Below, piece after piece: positions 45,717 to 60,307 of a DNA stretch of 64,000 nucleotides. The notes beneath the pieces are model-generated. The model was not told the DNA's origin. It searched no databases and was given only the letters and a program-made list of their open reading frames with translations. The first letter of the stretch is position 1; every line of letters begins with the position of its first letter. Source of the DNA: Candidatus Porisulfidus sp. TsSOB (GTDB taxonomy: Bacteria > Pseudomonadota > Gammaproteobacteria > Poriferisulfidales > Poriferisulfidaceae); NCBI GenBank assembly GCA_002631715.1, contig MRSX01000008.1, forward strand, positions 53,772-117,771. Direction: 5' to 3'. A program made the translations under genes and the position numbers.

Positions 45717-45804
45717 GGAGCCCTCCTCGCAAATCGCATGACCAACTGGGCATTCCCATCATACACAGATTTTTCCTTTTGTCGCCCCCCCGCGCGCACC
45801 CCAC

Positions 45805-47163
45805 TCACGCCCTGTATTTCTCCAAAATTTCCCGCATGGCCGTGGCTTTGTCCAAGCACTCCTGATGTTCCGCTTCCATTTGCGAACCATGCGTCAATCC
45901 ACCGCCCGCGTACAGGCTGGTTTCTCCCGCTGCTTGCACCATCGTGCGAATCGCGATGTTGCTGTCCATGTTCCCGTCGAACCCGACATACGCAAGGCTG
46001 CCGCAGTACACGCCTCTCGGCTTCGGCTCCAGTTCCTCGATGATTTCCATCGCTCGGCGCTTCGGGGCCCCGGTGATCGAGCCCCCGGGGAAGCACCCTT
46101 CAAGAAGGTCCAGTGCCGTCCGGCCCTCGCGCAACTCCCCCGTTACCGTGCTGATCAGATGATGCACTGTGGCAAAGCTTTCGACCTTGAACAGCTCCGG
46201 CACCTTGACCGTCCCTGCGGCGCAGTTCTTGCTCAGGTCATTGCGCAACAAGTCCACGATCATGAGGTTCTCGGCCCGATCCTTTACGCTTCCTTTCAAT
46301 TCATCACGCTGCTGTTCCTCCTGCCCGGGAATGCGGCGAGCCGTCCCCTTGATGGGGCAGGTTTCGACTTGCCCATCCATCACTTCCAGAAACCGTTCTG
46401 GAGAAGCACTGGCGATCTCGAGTTCCGGATGGTTGAAGTAGGCGGAGAACGGAGCGGGATTAATCGTCCGACTGGATTGATAGGCTGTCCACAGCCGGCC
46501 CTCGCTAGGTGCCGAGAAACGCTGCGCCAGATTAACCTGGTAGCAGTCGCCTGCCTCGATGTAGTTCTGGACCGTTTGAAACGCCGTTGCGTAGGCCTCT
46601 TGCGTGAAGTCTGAACACAATGGCGCCAACAAGCGGTATGAATGCTCCTGGACGGGAGGCTCGTCAAGCAATCGAGCGTGCAGGTCTTCCCAGAGGAGCC
46701 GGGTTGCAGGTGACCGTTCGTGCGTCGCCAAGTAGCAACGCTGCTCTTGGTGGTCACTGACGACCGACCAATCGTAAAAGCCCATGGCCAGTTCCGGATA
46801 ACCCGGCATGTCGGTCCGGGGGGCAGTCAGGCCAACACAGGCCCGGCCCAGTTCATAGGACAAATAGCCGATTGCGCCACCGCAGAAAGGGATGCTCTTG
46901 TCGCCTTCCGCCTGCGGCCCCAGCAGCTCAGAAAGCAGGCGAAAAGGATTTCCGTACAGGACCTGCCGCTCGCCTCCCCGGGTCAGAACCGCCCGCCGCC
47001 CGGTGGACTCGAAAGTTGCGTAGGGTTCGGCGGCAAAAATATCAAAACGGCCTTGTCCACTCTGATCGTGGCAACTGTCGAGCAAGACCGCCCAAGGCCG
47101 ATCGGCAAATCTGCTGAAGCGGCGCGTCGGATCCGCCTGCCACGGCAGTTCAACGACACGCAT
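45805..47163 (-). CDS. pabB: Aminodeoxychorismate synthase component I (PabB)
   Basis: The protein has 452 residues. The chorismate-binding domain shows CPIKGTARR, whose lysine is typical of PabB and not of anthranilate synthase, along with FKVESFATVHHLISTVTG and GGSITGAPKRRAMEI. It makes 4-amino-4-deoxychorismate, the precursor of 4-aminobenzoate. The ATG at 47163 overlaps the next gene upstream by 14 bases. The link to two methanofuran-type genes is telling, since 4-aminobenzoate is used both for folate and for tetrahydromethanopterin. Confidence 0.92.
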   Translation of the reverse strand: MRVVELPWQADPTRRFSRFADRPWAVLLDSCHDQSGQGRFDIFAAEPYATFESTGRRAVLTRGGERQVLYGNPFRLLSELLGPQAEGDKSIPFCGGAIGYLSYELGRACVGLTAPRTDMPGYPELAMGFYDWSVVSDHQEQRCYLATHERSPATRLLWEDLHARLLDEPPVQEHSYRLLAPLCSDFTQEAYATAFQTVQNYIEAGDCYQVNLAQRFSAPSEGRLWTAYQSSRTINPAPFSAYFNHPELEIASASPERFLEVMDGQVETCPIKGTARRIPGQEEQQRDELKGSVKDRAENLMIVDLLRNDLSKNCAAGTVKVPELFKVESFATVHHLISTVTGELREGRTALDLLEGCFPGGSITGAPKRRAMEIIEELEPKPRGVYCGSLAYVGFDGNMDSNIAIRTMVQAAGETSLYAGGGLTHGSQMEAEHQECLDKATAMREILEKYRA

Positions 47164-48190
47164 ATTCGAGCCGATACAACTCGGCGACGGAATAGGCCGG
47201 GAGGCAATCCGCCAGGGTGAAGGCCCCTTTTGCGGCAAAGCGAGATTCCAGCAGACTATCAATGTCCTGATACCCCAAGCCACAGCGTGCCGCAAGCGAC
47301 GGCAGCAAGAACCGCCCAGTGCCCGCACCAACTAGGGTCCCAGTGGAACCTGTAGAAACATGCGCCTGCAGATTCTCCAGAATCCGTTCCTGCTGCAGGT
47401 CGGCAAATGTCCGTGCCAAACAAACCCATTCGTCCAAGCCATCTCCTTCTTCGCAGTCCCGCCCGATCATCCGGGCAATTCGACGAGCCGACTCGAACTT
47501 GGAGCATCCTGCACCATCGGCCGTGTCGAAAGGATGTAGGCCATCCGGCAATTGACCCAGCAGGTTGTACACATCTGCGGTTGTCGCGAAGTGTTCCGCC
47601 ATCAGATTGCAGGGATGGCCGTCCACATCTATCTGGGCAGCCAGACTCATCAGCGGTGTCCGAGCCACACCGGTGTACAAGAGTTCTTGGCAAGCCAGAC
47701 GCTCCGCATCGGAAAATCCGGTTACCTTTGCCTGGTTTCCCGCAATCCGGATCAAATCCGTCGTGGTGCTTCCGACGTCCACGAAAACGCCCTGCTCGGC
47801 AAAGCGCGCGACCAGTCGTGTCGAGGCGACCCAGTTCATGGAACCGATCAAGTGTGATCGTTGAACCGGATCCTCAATGAATTCCGCATTGGCCGAAAAA
47901 TAGGAAAGGGCATCGCCAGACAAGACCCGTGCCAGACACTCGCCGATCCGGCGAACCCCTTCCGCACGTGTTGAAAAGATGTCCGCCAACTCCCCCGTCA
48001 TCGTGACAGCGTGCCGCAGATCGTGTCCGCCTGCCTCCTCCCGTATTCCCCTGACCGTTTCCATGAAGTAATCCAAACCCTTCCAAATCGGCACCATCTG
48101 ATGCCAGACCTTCAGGGCCCGCCCACCCTCATCGACTTGCACCGCCTTGACGTGGGCTCCCCCGATGTCCCAACCGATCACGTCGCTCAT
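47150..48190 (-). CDS. MfnF-like hydantoinase/ASKHA-type C1-cofactor protein
   Basis: The protein has 346 residues. It starts VIGWDIGGAHVKAVQVDEGG, an actin-like ATPase phosphate motif, and later has VDVGSTTTDLIRI and TLVGAGTGRFLL. This matches the COG1548 group found in methanogens and in bacteria with tetrahydromethanopterin-linked C1 transfer, where MfnF builds the furan-tyramine core of methanofuran. The name rests on by-eye recognition. The ATG at 48190 overlaps the stop of the ATP-grasp gene by four bases, and its own end overlaps pabB, so three genes form one coupled operon. Confidence 0.8.
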   Translation of the reverse strand: MSDVIGWDIGGAHVKAVQVDEGGRALKVWHQMVPIWKGLDYFMETVRGIREEAGGHDLRHAVTMTGELADIFSTRAEGVRRIGECLARVLSGDALSYFSANAEFIEDPVQRSHLIGSMNWVASTRLVARFAEQGVFVDVGSTTTDLIRIAGNQAKVTGFSDAERLACQELLYTGVARTPLMSLAAQIDVDGHPCNLMAEHFATTADVYNLLGQLPDGLHPFDTADGAGCSKFESARRIARMIGRDCEEGDGLDEWVCLARTFADLQQERILENLQAHVSTGSTGTLVGAGTGRFLLPSLAARCGLGYQDIDSLLESRFAAKGAFTLADCLPAYSVAELYRLEYACR

Positions 48191-49116
48191 GCTGGGATTT
48201 CCATACAGTCGAACACCTGGAGCATCCGTTCGGCCAGCGGCATTGCCAACCCGGTGTACGTCAGGGTCAGGCGCGGATTGATCTCCAGCACGGTCAGCGA
48301 TTCCTCCTGCCACATCACGTCCACGCCCACGTAGCCCCGCAAACCCGGCACCGCAGCCGCGATCCGGGAAGCCAAGGCCCGCGCTTCTTCTTCGAAACGC
48401 AGATTCCCGTCGAATCCTCCGGTTTCAAGTTCGTGCACATGCAACCGCCCCTCCTGGTTCTTGCAATGAATTCTATTGCAGGACAGAACCTCCACCTCGT
48501 TCTCCCCTACCAGAAGGCTCAGGCTTGCTGGCTGACCGGAGACCCAGGGCTGCCATATCCATCGGCTCTCAGGATCCAAAACCGGCGGAACAGCCTGCAT
48601 GTCCAGCGCAAATGTCTCTTCGCACCCGGCTCCGTCACGCGGCTTGATCACGCCCTGAGCCGGGACCGGTTCCGATGGATTCCATGTACGCGTCTCCACC
48701 GCCGGGATTCCCGCTGCCTGAAGGTGACGGTTAAGTATCCACTTGTCCGCGGTCAGGCGAATCGCTTCAGGTGAACAATTCAATCCTTTCCTGTCCTCTT
48801 CCAGCACTTCCCTGCACAAGCGTTCGAGTTGGCCTTCGCTTTCCGGGGCGATCACCAAGACCGCGTCACAATGCCCCACGAGACTCTTCCAAGCGTCCTG
48901 CCATGAGCCGTCAGGGTGCCAGCACTGGACTCGTCCGGGCAGGTCAAATGCAAACCGTTCCTCGATCAAGGTATAAACTTGCACCGGATCCGGTAAGCGC
49001 GAGAAGTCTGCAAGTGCCGCACGCAGCATCTCACGCCCCTGCCGAAGCAGATCCGGCGGCGGCGAATCATCCTGGAATCCTCCTCCGCAAACGTATTCGA
49101 AAATAAAGACTTTCAT
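48187..49116 (-). CDS. ATP-grasp ligase, MfnD-like (tyramine-glutamate ligase type)
   Basis: The protein has 309 residues. It opens with MKVFIFEYVCGGGF, typical of the ATP-grasp proteins linked to methanofuran synthesis in archaea and methylotrophs. Further ATP-grasp features are LTADKWILNRHLQAAGIP, VIKPRDGAGCEETFAL and the metal-binding VLEINPRLTLTYTGL. MfnD joins glutamate to tyramine. It heads the operon with mfnF-like and pabB genes. Its start codon lies 6 bases from that of the divergent HisA/HisF-like gene. Confidence 0.8.
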   Translation of the reverse strand: MKVFIFEYVCGGGFQDDSPPPDLLRQGREMLRAALADFSRLPDPVQVYTLIEERFAFDLPGRVQCWHPDGSWQDAWKSLVGHCDAVLVIAPESEGQLERLCREVLEEDRKGLNCSPEAIRLTADKWILNRHLQAAGIPAVETRTWNPSEPVPAQGVIKPRDGAGCEETFALDMQAVPPVLDPESRWIWQPWVSGQPASLSLLVGENEVEVLSCNRIHCKNQEGRLHVHELETGGFDGNLRFEEEARALASRIAAAVPGLRGYVGVDVMWQEESLTVLEINPRLTLTYTGLAMPLAERMLQVFDCMEIPA

Positions 49117-49122
49117 CTCTCA

Positions 49123-49818
49123 ATGCGTCGCATCATTCCCGTCCTAGACATCCGGCAGGGTAAGGTCGTACAGGCTGCGGGAGGCGAGCGTGCGCTCTAC
49201 GAACCGATCCAGTCCGCCCTGACGCGCAGCGTAGACCCTGTTCAGGTGATCGATGACCTGCTCCGATTTGCTCCCTTTCCGGTTTTCTATTTGGCGGATC
49301 TCGATGCCATCATGGGCAAATCCGCCCAATGCCGGCTCATTGTAGAACTATGCCGCCGCCATCCGGCCATCGAATTCTGGGTCGATGCCGGACCTCCTCC
49401 AGATCCGGACGGAAGTTTTCCGGACAACCTCCGCCCGGTCATTGGCACTGAATTCGCCCGCAGCTGGCCGACTCGGGACGATCGCGCGATCCTGTCGCTT
49501 GATTTCGATCAGGAAGGCCTGCGCGGCGGAACCGAAATCTGGACGCAACCCGACACCTGGCCCGCCTGCGTCATCGTCATGTGCCTTCACCGGGTCGGTT
49601 CCATGGAAGGACCGGATTTTGAACTCCTGGAGCGGATTCGGACAATCCGGCCAGATTGCAGGCTAGCTGCGGCTGGCGGAGTCCGAAATGCGGCCGATAT
49701 CCGCCGATTGCTGGAAGCTGACATGGATATTCTGGCCGCCAGCATGCTGCATCAGGGACACATCTCCACAGAGGAAGTCCGACAAATCGTTGCCGATTGC
49801 CTCGGATCGACCCTATAA
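49123..49818 (+). CDS. HisA/HisF-related TIM-barrel protein of the C1-cofactor group
   Basis: The protein has 231 residues. It starts RRIIPVLDIRQGKVVQAAGG, like HisA, and ends with a phosphate-binding-like AAAGGVRNAADIRRLLEADM. It lacks the usual catalytic aspartate context of true HisA in places and is linked here to methanofuran-type genes, as are related HisA/HisF-family proteins of methanogens and methylotrophs. The exact reaction is unknown. It begins 6 bases from the divergent ATP-grasp start codon. Confidence 0.75.
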   Translation: MRRIIPVLDIRQGKVVQAAGGERALYEPIQSALTRSVDPVQVIDDLLRFAPFPVFYLADLDAIMGKSAQCRLIVELCRRHPAIEFWVDAGPPPDPDGSFPDNLRPVIGTEFARSWPTRDDRAILSLDFDQEGLRGGTEIWTQPDTWPACVIVMCLHRVGSMEGPDFELLERIRTIRPDCRLAAAGGVRNAADIRRLLEADMDILAASMLHQGHISTEEVRQIVADCLGSTL

Positions 49819-49819
49819 T
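49790..49819 (+). promoter_or_regulatory. Possible sigma-70 promoter of moaB
   Basis: TTGCCG (49790-49795) and TATAAT (49814-49819) are separated by 18 bp. The -35 matches four of six positions and the -10 all six. It overlaps the stop of the HisA/HisF-like gene and lies about 50 bases before the moaB start. Confidence 0.45.
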
Positions 49820-49867
49820 GAGGAGAATGCCTTTTAGGTCTATTTGTTAGAAATATAACGCAAGCCT

Positions 49868-50383
49868 ATGACAGATCGTGAGTTTATCCCTCTCGGGATT
49901 GCTGTCCTGACCGTTTCCGATAGCCGGGACGAAAGCCAAGACAAATCCGGCGACCTGCTGGCCGAAAAGATCGAGGCGTCCGGCCATCGGCTTGCGGCAC
50001 GTGACCTTGTTGCGGACGACATTTACCAGATCCGGGCACGAGTCTCGGCTTGGCTGGTCGAGCCGGATATCCAGGTAATCCTGACGACCGGGGGGACCGG
50101 CGTGACCGGGCGGGACGGAACGCCGGAAGCGGTTTCTCCCCTGCTGGACAAACAGATCGACGGTTTCGGAGAAATGTTCCGTTCGCTCTCGTACGAAGTA
50201 ATCGGAACGTCTACGCTCCAGTCCCGGGCCATGGCCGGCGTGGCCAACCGCTGTTACGTGTTTTGCCTGCCGGGTTCCCCGGGTGCATGCCGGGATGCCT
50301 GGGAGAAGCTGATCGAAAAACAGCTGGATTACCGAACCCGCCCCTGCAACCTGGTCGAATTGATGCCACGCCTCGGCGAGTAA
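49868..50383 (+). CDS. moaB: Molybdenum cofactor biosynthesis protein MoaB/MogA
   Basis: The protein has 171 residues. The molybdopterin-binding motif TTGGTGVTGRDGTPEAV and the following LPGSPGACRDAWEKL are diagnostic. It adenylylates molybdopterin before metal insertion. It ends one base before the stop of the convergent moaA. Moco is needed by the Mo-oxidoreductase at 14-16 kb. Confidence 0.93.
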   Translation: MTDREFIPLGIAVLTVSDSRDESQDKSGDLLAEKIEASGHRLAARDLVADDIYQIRARVSAWLVEPDIQVILTTGGTGVTGRDGTPEAVSPLLDKQIDGFGEMFRSLSYEVIGTSTLQSRAMAGVANRCYVFCLPGSPGACRDAWEKLIEKQLDYRTRPCNLVELMPRLGE

Positions 50384-50384
50384 C

Positions 50385-51425
50385 TTATCCGCCGATATAC
50401 GACATTTCCACTTTTTTAATCTTGGACGTCGCTTCAGTACGAAGCTCAGAGTATTGATCCTCTCGATCCGTCCACAGGCGGATCAGGTCACGCTTCAGAG
50501 CCGCGTCGTCAGCTCCTGAACGCAGCAAACCCTTCAAATCGTGACCGTTTGAGGCGAACAGGCAGGTATACAGCATGCCGTCGGCACTCAAACGCGCACG
50601 GTGGCACCCGCCGCAGAACGGCTGGGTCACAGACGCAATCACGCCGATCTCGCCCTGCCCGTCCCGGTAGCGCCAGCGCCGCGCGACCTCTCCCGGGTAA
50701 TTCGGCTCCGCAGGTTCGACCGGCCATTGCCCGTCGATCATTTGAAGGACTTCTTCGGCGGGCACGACCGCATCGAGTTTCCAATCGTTGGCATTGCCCA
50801 CATCCATGTATTCGATGAAGCGAAGGATATGTCCCGTGCCCCGAAAATGCTCCGCCATCGGAAGAATCTGGTTTTCGTTGGCGCCCCGCTTGACCACCAT
50901 ATTGATCTTGACCGGGCCCAAGCCTGCCGCGGACGCATGGTCGATGGCCGCCAACACTTCGTCGACCGGACGCTGTACATCGGAAAGGCGTTGAAATACT
51001 TCGTTGTCGAGCCCGTCGAGGCTAATCGTAATTCGATCCAGCCCAGCCTCGGCCAAGCGCGCTGCCGCCTCGCCGGTCAGCAGGGACCCGTTGGTCGTCA
51101 GGCAAATATCCTCGATTTCCGGAATCTGGGCCAGGCGTTCGACCAGGTTATCCAGATGCCGTCGAAGGAGCGGCTCACCGCCGGTCAAACGCAACTTGAC
51201 CACCCCCAGATCGACGAATACGCGGACCAAACGCTCGATTTCTTCGAAGGTCAGCAGCCGGGAACGCTCAAGGAAAACGTAATCGGAATTGAAGACCTCT
51301 TTCGGCATGCAGTAAGTGCAGCGGAAATTGCAGCGGTCGGTCACCGAGATCCGCAGGTCGTGCAACGGCCGTCCACGACGGTCCCGCGGCGGTGTAAAAG
51401 AGGCGGTCGAGGCATTCATACCCAT
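50385..51425 (-). CDS. moaA: GTP 3',8-cyclase MoaA
   Basis: The protein has 346 residues. The radical SAM cysteines are in DRCNFRCTYCMP (C32, C36, C39), and the second cluster has FCGGCHRARLSADG followed by a cysteine. The C-terminus ends in YIGG, the conserved double glycine. With MoaC it makes cyclic pyranopterin from GTP, the first step of Moco synthesis. The ATG at 51425 was taken; another ATG two codons later is equally possible. Confidence 0.94.
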   Translation of the reverse strand: MGMNASTASFTPPRDRRGRPLHDLRISVTDRCNFRCTYCMPKEVFNSDYVFLERSRLLTFEEIERLVRVFVDLGVVKLRLTGGEPLLRRHLDNLVERLAQIPEIEDICLTTNGSLLTGEAAARLAEAGLDRITISLDGLDNEVFQRLSDVQRPVDEVLAAIDHASAAGLGPVKINMVVKRGANENQILPMAEHFRGTGHILRFIEYMDVGNANDWKLDAVVPAEEVLQMIDGQWPVEPAEPNYPGEVARRWRYRDGQGEIGVIASVTQPFCGGCHRARLSADGMLYTCLFASNGHDLKGLLRSGADDAALKRDLIRLWTDREDQYSELRTEATSKIKKVEMSYIGG

Positions 51426-51481
51426 ATTTTAGGCGACCACCCGCCCTAAAGCGAGTAAAAAACCAGGAATTTCGAACCGGA

Positions 51482-55711
<4,230 letters not shown>

Positions 55712-55734
55712 GATGTTCTCCAGTTAGATCCGCC

Positions 55735-58700
55735 TTACAGGGACAGCGGCGACAGCGGGTCCGGCGTGCGGTCGCGTTCCATGTCGATGTTGATGCCAAG
55801 CGCCCGCACCTCGCGCAACAGGACGTTGAACGATTCGGGCAGCGACGCCTGGAGCTCCAGTTCGTCTCCGATGATGCTCTTGTACACGCGGTTGCGGCCT
55901 TCGACATCGTCGGACTTCACGGTCAGCATTTCCTGCAAGGTGTAGCTGGCGCCGTAGGCCTCGAGCGCCCACACTTCCATCTCGCCGAAACGCTGTCCGC
56001 CAAACTGCGCCTTCCCGCCCAGCGGCTGCTGGGTGACCAAGCTGTACGGTCCGGTGGAGCGCGCGTGCATCTTGTCGTCCACCAGGTGGTTGAGCTTGAG
56101 CATGTACATGTAGCCGACGGTTACTTCACGGTCGAACGCATTCCCGGTCCGCCCGTCGTACAACCGCGTTTGTCCGCTGGTCGGCAGCCCTGCCAGTTCC
56201 AGCATCGTCTTGACTTCCTGCTCGTTGGCGCCGTCGAACACCGGTGTGCCGACTGGAATGCCGCCGCTCAGATTTTCCGCCAGGTTGCGAATCTCCTCCG
56301 CGTTGAAACCGCCGAGTTTTACTTCCGGGTTCCCGGCGCCCTGGTAGATCTGCTCCAGGAACTGGCGAATCTCGGTCGCCTTGGGGGTCTGTTCGAGCAA
56401 CTGGCGAACTTGCGTACCGAGCGTCTTCGCCGCCCAGCCCAAGTGGGTTTCCAGCACCTGCCCGACATTCATCCGCGACGGGACACCAAGAGGATTGAGC
56501 ACGATATCGACTGGTGTGCCATCTTCCATGTACGGCATGTCCTCGACCGGAACCACCATGGAGACCACGCCCTTGTTGCCATGCCGCCCGGCCATCTTGT
56601 CGCCCGGCTGCATGCGCCGCTTAACTGCCAGCGAGACCTTGATCGTCTTCAGCACGCCGGGGGCCAGTTCGCTTCCCGCCTCGATCTTCTCTTTCTGATG
56701 CTCGAATTGCTGATTCAGGAGCTGGCTCTGAGACTGCAGCTGCTTCTGCAACGCTTCCAGGCTGCGGCTGAGCTTCTCCTGGCGCAGGCTGATCTTGAAC
56801 CAGTCCTTGCGCTCCAAACCGTCCAGATATGCCGCGGTGACCGTGAAGCCTCCTTTCTTCTTCGGCCCCTTGTCCGCCATCTTGCCTTCCATCAAGGTGC
56901 GGGCACGCAGGTAGATGTCTTCCTCGTAGATGCGCAACTGGTCTTCCATGTCCTTGCGCGCCTGCTCGACCGCGATGGCTTCGACCTCGACCGCGCGCGC
57001 GTCCTTGGTTTCGCCTTCGCGCGTGAAGATCTGCACGTCGATCACCGTGCCTTCCATCCCCGAGGGCACGCGCAGCGAGGTGTCCTTCACCTCGGACGCC
57101 TTCTCGCCGAAGATCGCGCGCAGCAATTTCTCCTCCGGAGTCAGCTGGGTCTCCCCTTTTGGTGTGACCTTGCCGACCAGGATGTCGTTCGGGCGAACCT
57201 CCGCACCGATATAAACCACGCCGCATTCGTCAAGTTTGCCCAGCAATCCTTCGCTGACGTTCGGGATGTCAGCGGTGATCTCCTCCGCCCCCATCTTGGT
57301 CTCGCGCGCTACGCAGGTCAGCTCCTCGATATGGATCGTGGTGTAACGATCCTCTTCCAGCACCCGTTCCGAAAGCACGATGGAGTCTTCGAAGTTGTAG
57401 CCGTTCCACGGCATGAACGCAACCAGCATGTTCTGCCCGACCGCCAACTCGCCCAAGTCCGTGGCTGAGCCGTCCGCCAGCACGTCGCCCTTTTCGATGC
57501 AGTCACCCGGACGCACCCGCGGGTGCTGGTTGATACAGGTGCTCTGATTGGAGCGGATGTACTTGGTCAGGTTGTAGATGTCCACGCCGGACTGCCCTTC
57601 GCCGGCCTCCTCGTCCTCAACCCGCACAACAATTCGGTTGGCGTCCACGTCGTGCACCGTGCCGCCGCGGTGCGCCAGCACCATGGCCCCGGAGTCCACT
57701 GCGACCGCGCGTTCCATGCCGGTTCCAACCAGGGGTTTTTCGGCGCGCAGGGTCGGCACCGCCTGGCGCATCATGTTCGACCCCATCAACGCCCGGTTGG
57801 CGTCGTCGTGCTCCAAGAACGGGATCAGCGAGGCCGCCACCGAGACGATCTGGCGCGGCGAGACGTCGATGTAATCGATCTTCTCCGGCCTCTCCATCAT
57901 GAATTCCTTCTGGTGCCGGCAGGACACCAACTGGTCGGTGAATCGGCGATTCCGATCGAGCACCGCATTCGCCTGCGCGATGATGTACTGCCCTTCCTCG
58001 ATCGCCGACAAATAGTCGATTTGATCCGTGACTTGGCCGTTCGTCACTTTCCGGTATGGGGTCTCGAGGAAACCGAAATTATTGAGCCGGGCGTAGACCG
58101 CCAGAGAATTGATCAGGCCGATATTCGGCCCTTCCGGGGTCTCAATCGGACAGACCCGCCCGTAGTGGGTCGGATGCACGTCGCGCACCTCGAAGCCAGC
58201 CCGCTCACGAGTCAGACCGCCCGGACCCAGCGCGGAAATCCGGCGCTTGTGCGTCACCTCCGCCAGCGGGTTGTTCTGATCCATGAACTGGGACAACTGG
58301 CTGGAACCGAAGAATTCCTTGATCGCCGCAGACACCGGCTTGGCGTTGACCATGTCCTGCACGGTCAGATCATCCGCTTCGACCTGGGTCAGGCGCTCCT
58401 TGACCGCCCGCTGCACTCGGGACAGCCCCGTCCGGAAGGCCTGCTCCACCTGCTCGCCGACGCAACGCACCCGGCGATTGCCAAGGTGATCCACATCGTC
58501 CACCACATCGCGGCCCTGGTGAATATCAATCAGAACCTGCAGCACGTCGATGATGTCCTCGACCTGGAGGGTTCCCGGGCCCTGCATGCTGTCGCGCCGC
58601 AACCGGCGATTTAACCGCATCCGCCCCACCGGGGAGAGGTCGTAGCGCTCCGCGTTGAAAAACAGGTTATTGAAGTAATTCCGCACCGTCTCCGCCGTAA

Positions 58701-60252
58701 TCGGTTCGCTGGGGCGCAGGATGCGGTAAATGTAGGTCTGGGCTTCCAGAGTCACCGCCTCCGGACTGTACCGGGGCGGACGGAAATGGAAGTCGTCCGT
58801 GCGCAGGGTGCCGGGAATGCCCTGGGTCGCTTCGGAATTCTGGATGATTTCGAATCCCGTGACCGGCAGGCTCATCAATTCCCCCAGCAGGTCCTCGTCG
58901 AGCAGGGCGTTGAGACGCAACCGTCCGTAGATCTCCCCGGTCTCAGGATCGAACAGGTCGCGCGCCAGCGCGCGATCGTAGAAAAACAAAGCCGGGACCT
59001 CGATTTCCTTCTGCCCCGCCTCCAGCAGCTTCTTCACATGGATCGGCATGAGGGTGCGCCCGGCCCGCACTTCCACGCCGGCTTTCTCCGCACGAATATC
59101 GAACGATAGTTTCTGACGCTGGAAGTTCTCCACCCCGATGAAGAACCGGCTGCGCAGCGGCAGGGAGATGGCGCAAAGCTCCGGCAGTTTCCCGGCCCGG
59201 GCCGCCGTCAGCTTGGTGCCGGCCTTGACCGCGATGCGGTCTTCGTGCAGCAGCGTCAGTGGCAGTTTCTTCCCGACCAGCGAAGCCGGACGCGCCTGCC
59301 ATCCGTTCGCGTCAAAGACATACGCGTCATCCTCTCCGCCGGACGTCAGCAGGTCCTGCAGGAAATCCTGCGGCGCCAGTACGCTCTCCACCCCGGCCTG
59401 AGTCAGTTTGGTGATCGCGGTCGGCGTCACCTTCTTGCCCTTGCTCAGGACCACGTCTCCCTTTCCGGCATCCACCAGCGGGAATGCCGGCTTCGCGCCC
59501 TCAAGCAACGGCAACGGAACCTCGCGCCACTGCTCCATCCGTACCGGGCAGCGCGTCGTGAAGGTTTCCAGAATCTCCTCTTCCGACATGCCGATCGCGC
59601 GTAGCAGGATCGTTACCGGAATTTTTCGGCGGCTGTCTACCCTCAGGTACAACAGGTCCTTGTGGTCGAACCCGAACTCCAGCCAGGATCCGTATTCCGG
59701 TTTGATTCGGGCATGATGGAGGATCTTGCCCGAGGAATGGCTTCGTCCCTTGTCGTCGGTAAAGATGACGCCTGGTGACTGCAGCAACTGGGATACGACC
59801 ACTCGCTCCGTGCCATTGATCACGAACGTGCCATGCTCGGTCATCAGCGGGATGTCGCCCAGGTACACGTCTTGTTCCTTGATTTCCTTGACCTTGCGCG
59901 GCGCGCCCTTGGGCGAATCCTTCTCGTGGATAACCATCCGCGTCTTGATCCTCAGGGGCGCCATGTAAGTCTGGCCCCGCCTCTGGCACTCGCGCACGTT
60001 AAAGCGCGGTTCTCCGAGTTCGTACTTCAGGCTGCTCAGCTCGATATGCCCGGCATGGCTGATGATCGGAAACGCCGCGTTCAGTACCGCCTGAATGCCT
60101 TGGTCCTTGCGTTTCTTCGCTGGCACGTCGACCTGCAGGAAATCGCGATAAGACTCGCGCTGGACCTGCAGCATGTCCGGAATCGGGAGTACTTCCGGAA
60201 GTTTTCCGAAATCTTTCCGAATGCGTTTTTTCTCGGTGTAGGAATAAGGCAT
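55735..60252 (-). CDS. rpoB: DNA-directed RNA polymerase subunit beta, with an enlarged insertion region
   Basis: The protein has 1505 residues, about 160 more than the E. coli subunit. Its core is typical: the start [15 protein letters not shown], the rifampicin region [15 protein letters not shown] with [12 protein letters not shown], and [10 protein letters not shown]. The extra length lies between about residues 245 and 500, where a beta-barrel-like module of the form [17 protein letters not shown] is followed by two related segments ([17 protein letters not shown] and [17 protein letters not shown]). E. coli has one such motif here. The ATG at 60252 was chosen over a GTG two codons upstream because a GAGGTGG site precedes it. 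No classical rifampicin-resistance change is seen. Confidence 0.95.
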   Translation of the reverse strand: MPYSYTEKKRIRKDFGKLPEVLPIPDMLQVQRESYRDFLQVDVPAKKRKDQGIQAVLNAAFPIISHAGHIELSSLKYELGEPRFNVRECQRRGQTYMAPLRIKTRMVIHEKDSPKGAPRKVKEIKEQDVYLGDIPLMTEHGTFVINGTERVVVSQLLQSPGVIFTDDKGRSHSSGKILHHARIKPEYGSWLEFGFDHKDLLYLRVDSRRKIPVTILLRAIGMSEEEILETFTTRCPVRMEQWREVPLPLLEGAKPAFPLVDAGKGDVVLSKGKKVTPTAITKLTQAGVESVLAPQDFLQDLLTSGGEDDAYVFDANGWQARPASLVGKKLPLTLLHEDRIAVKAGTKLTAARAGKLPELCAISLPLRSRFFIGVENFQRQKLSFDIRAEKAGVEVRAGRTLMPIHVKKLLEAGQKEIEVPALFFYDRALARDLFDPETGEIYGRLRLNALLDEDLLGELMSLPVTGFEIIQNSEATQGIPGTLRTDDFHFRPPRYSPEAVTLEAQTYIYRILRPSEPITAETVRNYFNNLFFNAERYDLSPVGRMRLNRRLRRDSMQGPGTLQVEDIIDVLQVLIDIHQGRDVVDDVDHLGNRRVRCVGEQVEQAFRTGLSRVQRAVKERLTQVEADDLTVQDMVNAKPVSAAIKEFFGSSQLSQFMDQNNPLAEVTHKRRISALGPGGLTRERAGFEVRDVHPTHYGRVCPIETPEGPNIGLINSLAVYARLNNFGFLETPYRKVTNGQVTDQIDYLSAIEEGQYIIAQANAVLDRNRRFTDQLVSCRHQKEFMMERPEKIDYIDVSPRQIVSVAASLIPFLEHDDANRALMGSNMMRQAVPTLRAEKPLVGTGMERAVAVDSGAMVLAHRGGTVHDVDANRIVVRVEDEEAGEGQSGVDIYNLTKYIRSNQSTCINQHPRVRPGDCIEKGDVLADGSATDLGELAVGQNMLVAFMPWNGYNFEDSIVLSERVLEEDRYTTIHIEELTCVARETKMGAEEITADIPNVSEGLLGKLDECGVVYIGAEVRPNDILVGKVTPKGETQLTPEEKLLRAIFGEKASEVKDTSLRVPSGMEGTVIDVQIFTREGETKDARAVEVEAIAVEQARKDMEDQLRIYEEDIYLRARTLMEGKMADKGPKKKGGFTVTAAYLDGLERKDWFKISLRQEKLSRSLEALQKQLQSQSQLLNQQFEHQKEKIEAGSELAPGVLKTIKVSLAVKRRMQPGDKMAGRHGNKGVVSMVVPVEDMPYMEDGTPVDIVLNPLGVPSRMNVGQVLETHLGWAAKTLGTQVRQLLEQTPKATEIRQFLEQIYQGAGNPEVKLGGFNAEEIRNLAENLSGGIPVGTPVFDGANEQEVKTMLELAGLPTSGQTRLYDGRTGNAFDREVTVGYMYMLKLNHLVDDKMHARSTGPYSLVTQQPLGGKAQFGGQRFGEMEVWALEAYGASYTLQEMLTVKSDDVEGRNRVYKSIIGDELELQASLPESFNVLLREVRALGINIDMERDRTPDPLSPLSL

Positions 60253-60288
60253 GCCCACCTCAGTGATCGTCAGTTAAAAAAACGCCGT

Positions 60289-60307
60289 CGGCACGCCAAG
60301 CGTGCCG
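60289..60307 (-). terminator. Hairpin with T-run between rplL and rpoB (possible attenuator)
   Basis: On the minus strand CGGCACGC, TTG, GCGTGCCG form a perfect 8 bp stem; six bases later a run of seven T follows. It lies 35 bases after the rplL stop and 37 before the rpoB start. E. coli has a partial terminator in the same gap that lowers polymerase expression relative to ribosomal proteins. Confidence 0.55.

Noticed and set aside
45805..47163. Anthranilate synthase component I (TrpE) instead of PabB
   Set aside because: The PIKGT motif and the absence of a neighbouring trp gene favour PabB.
56065..57468. 467-codon plus-strand reading frame opposite rpoB
   Set aside because: It is a GC-driven shadow of a highly conserved gene and shows no recognisable protein motif.
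57900..58400. Rifampicin-resistance change in rpoB
   Set aside because: The cluster region reads [10 protein letters not shown] and [12 protein letters not shown] with wild-type residues at the main resistance positions.
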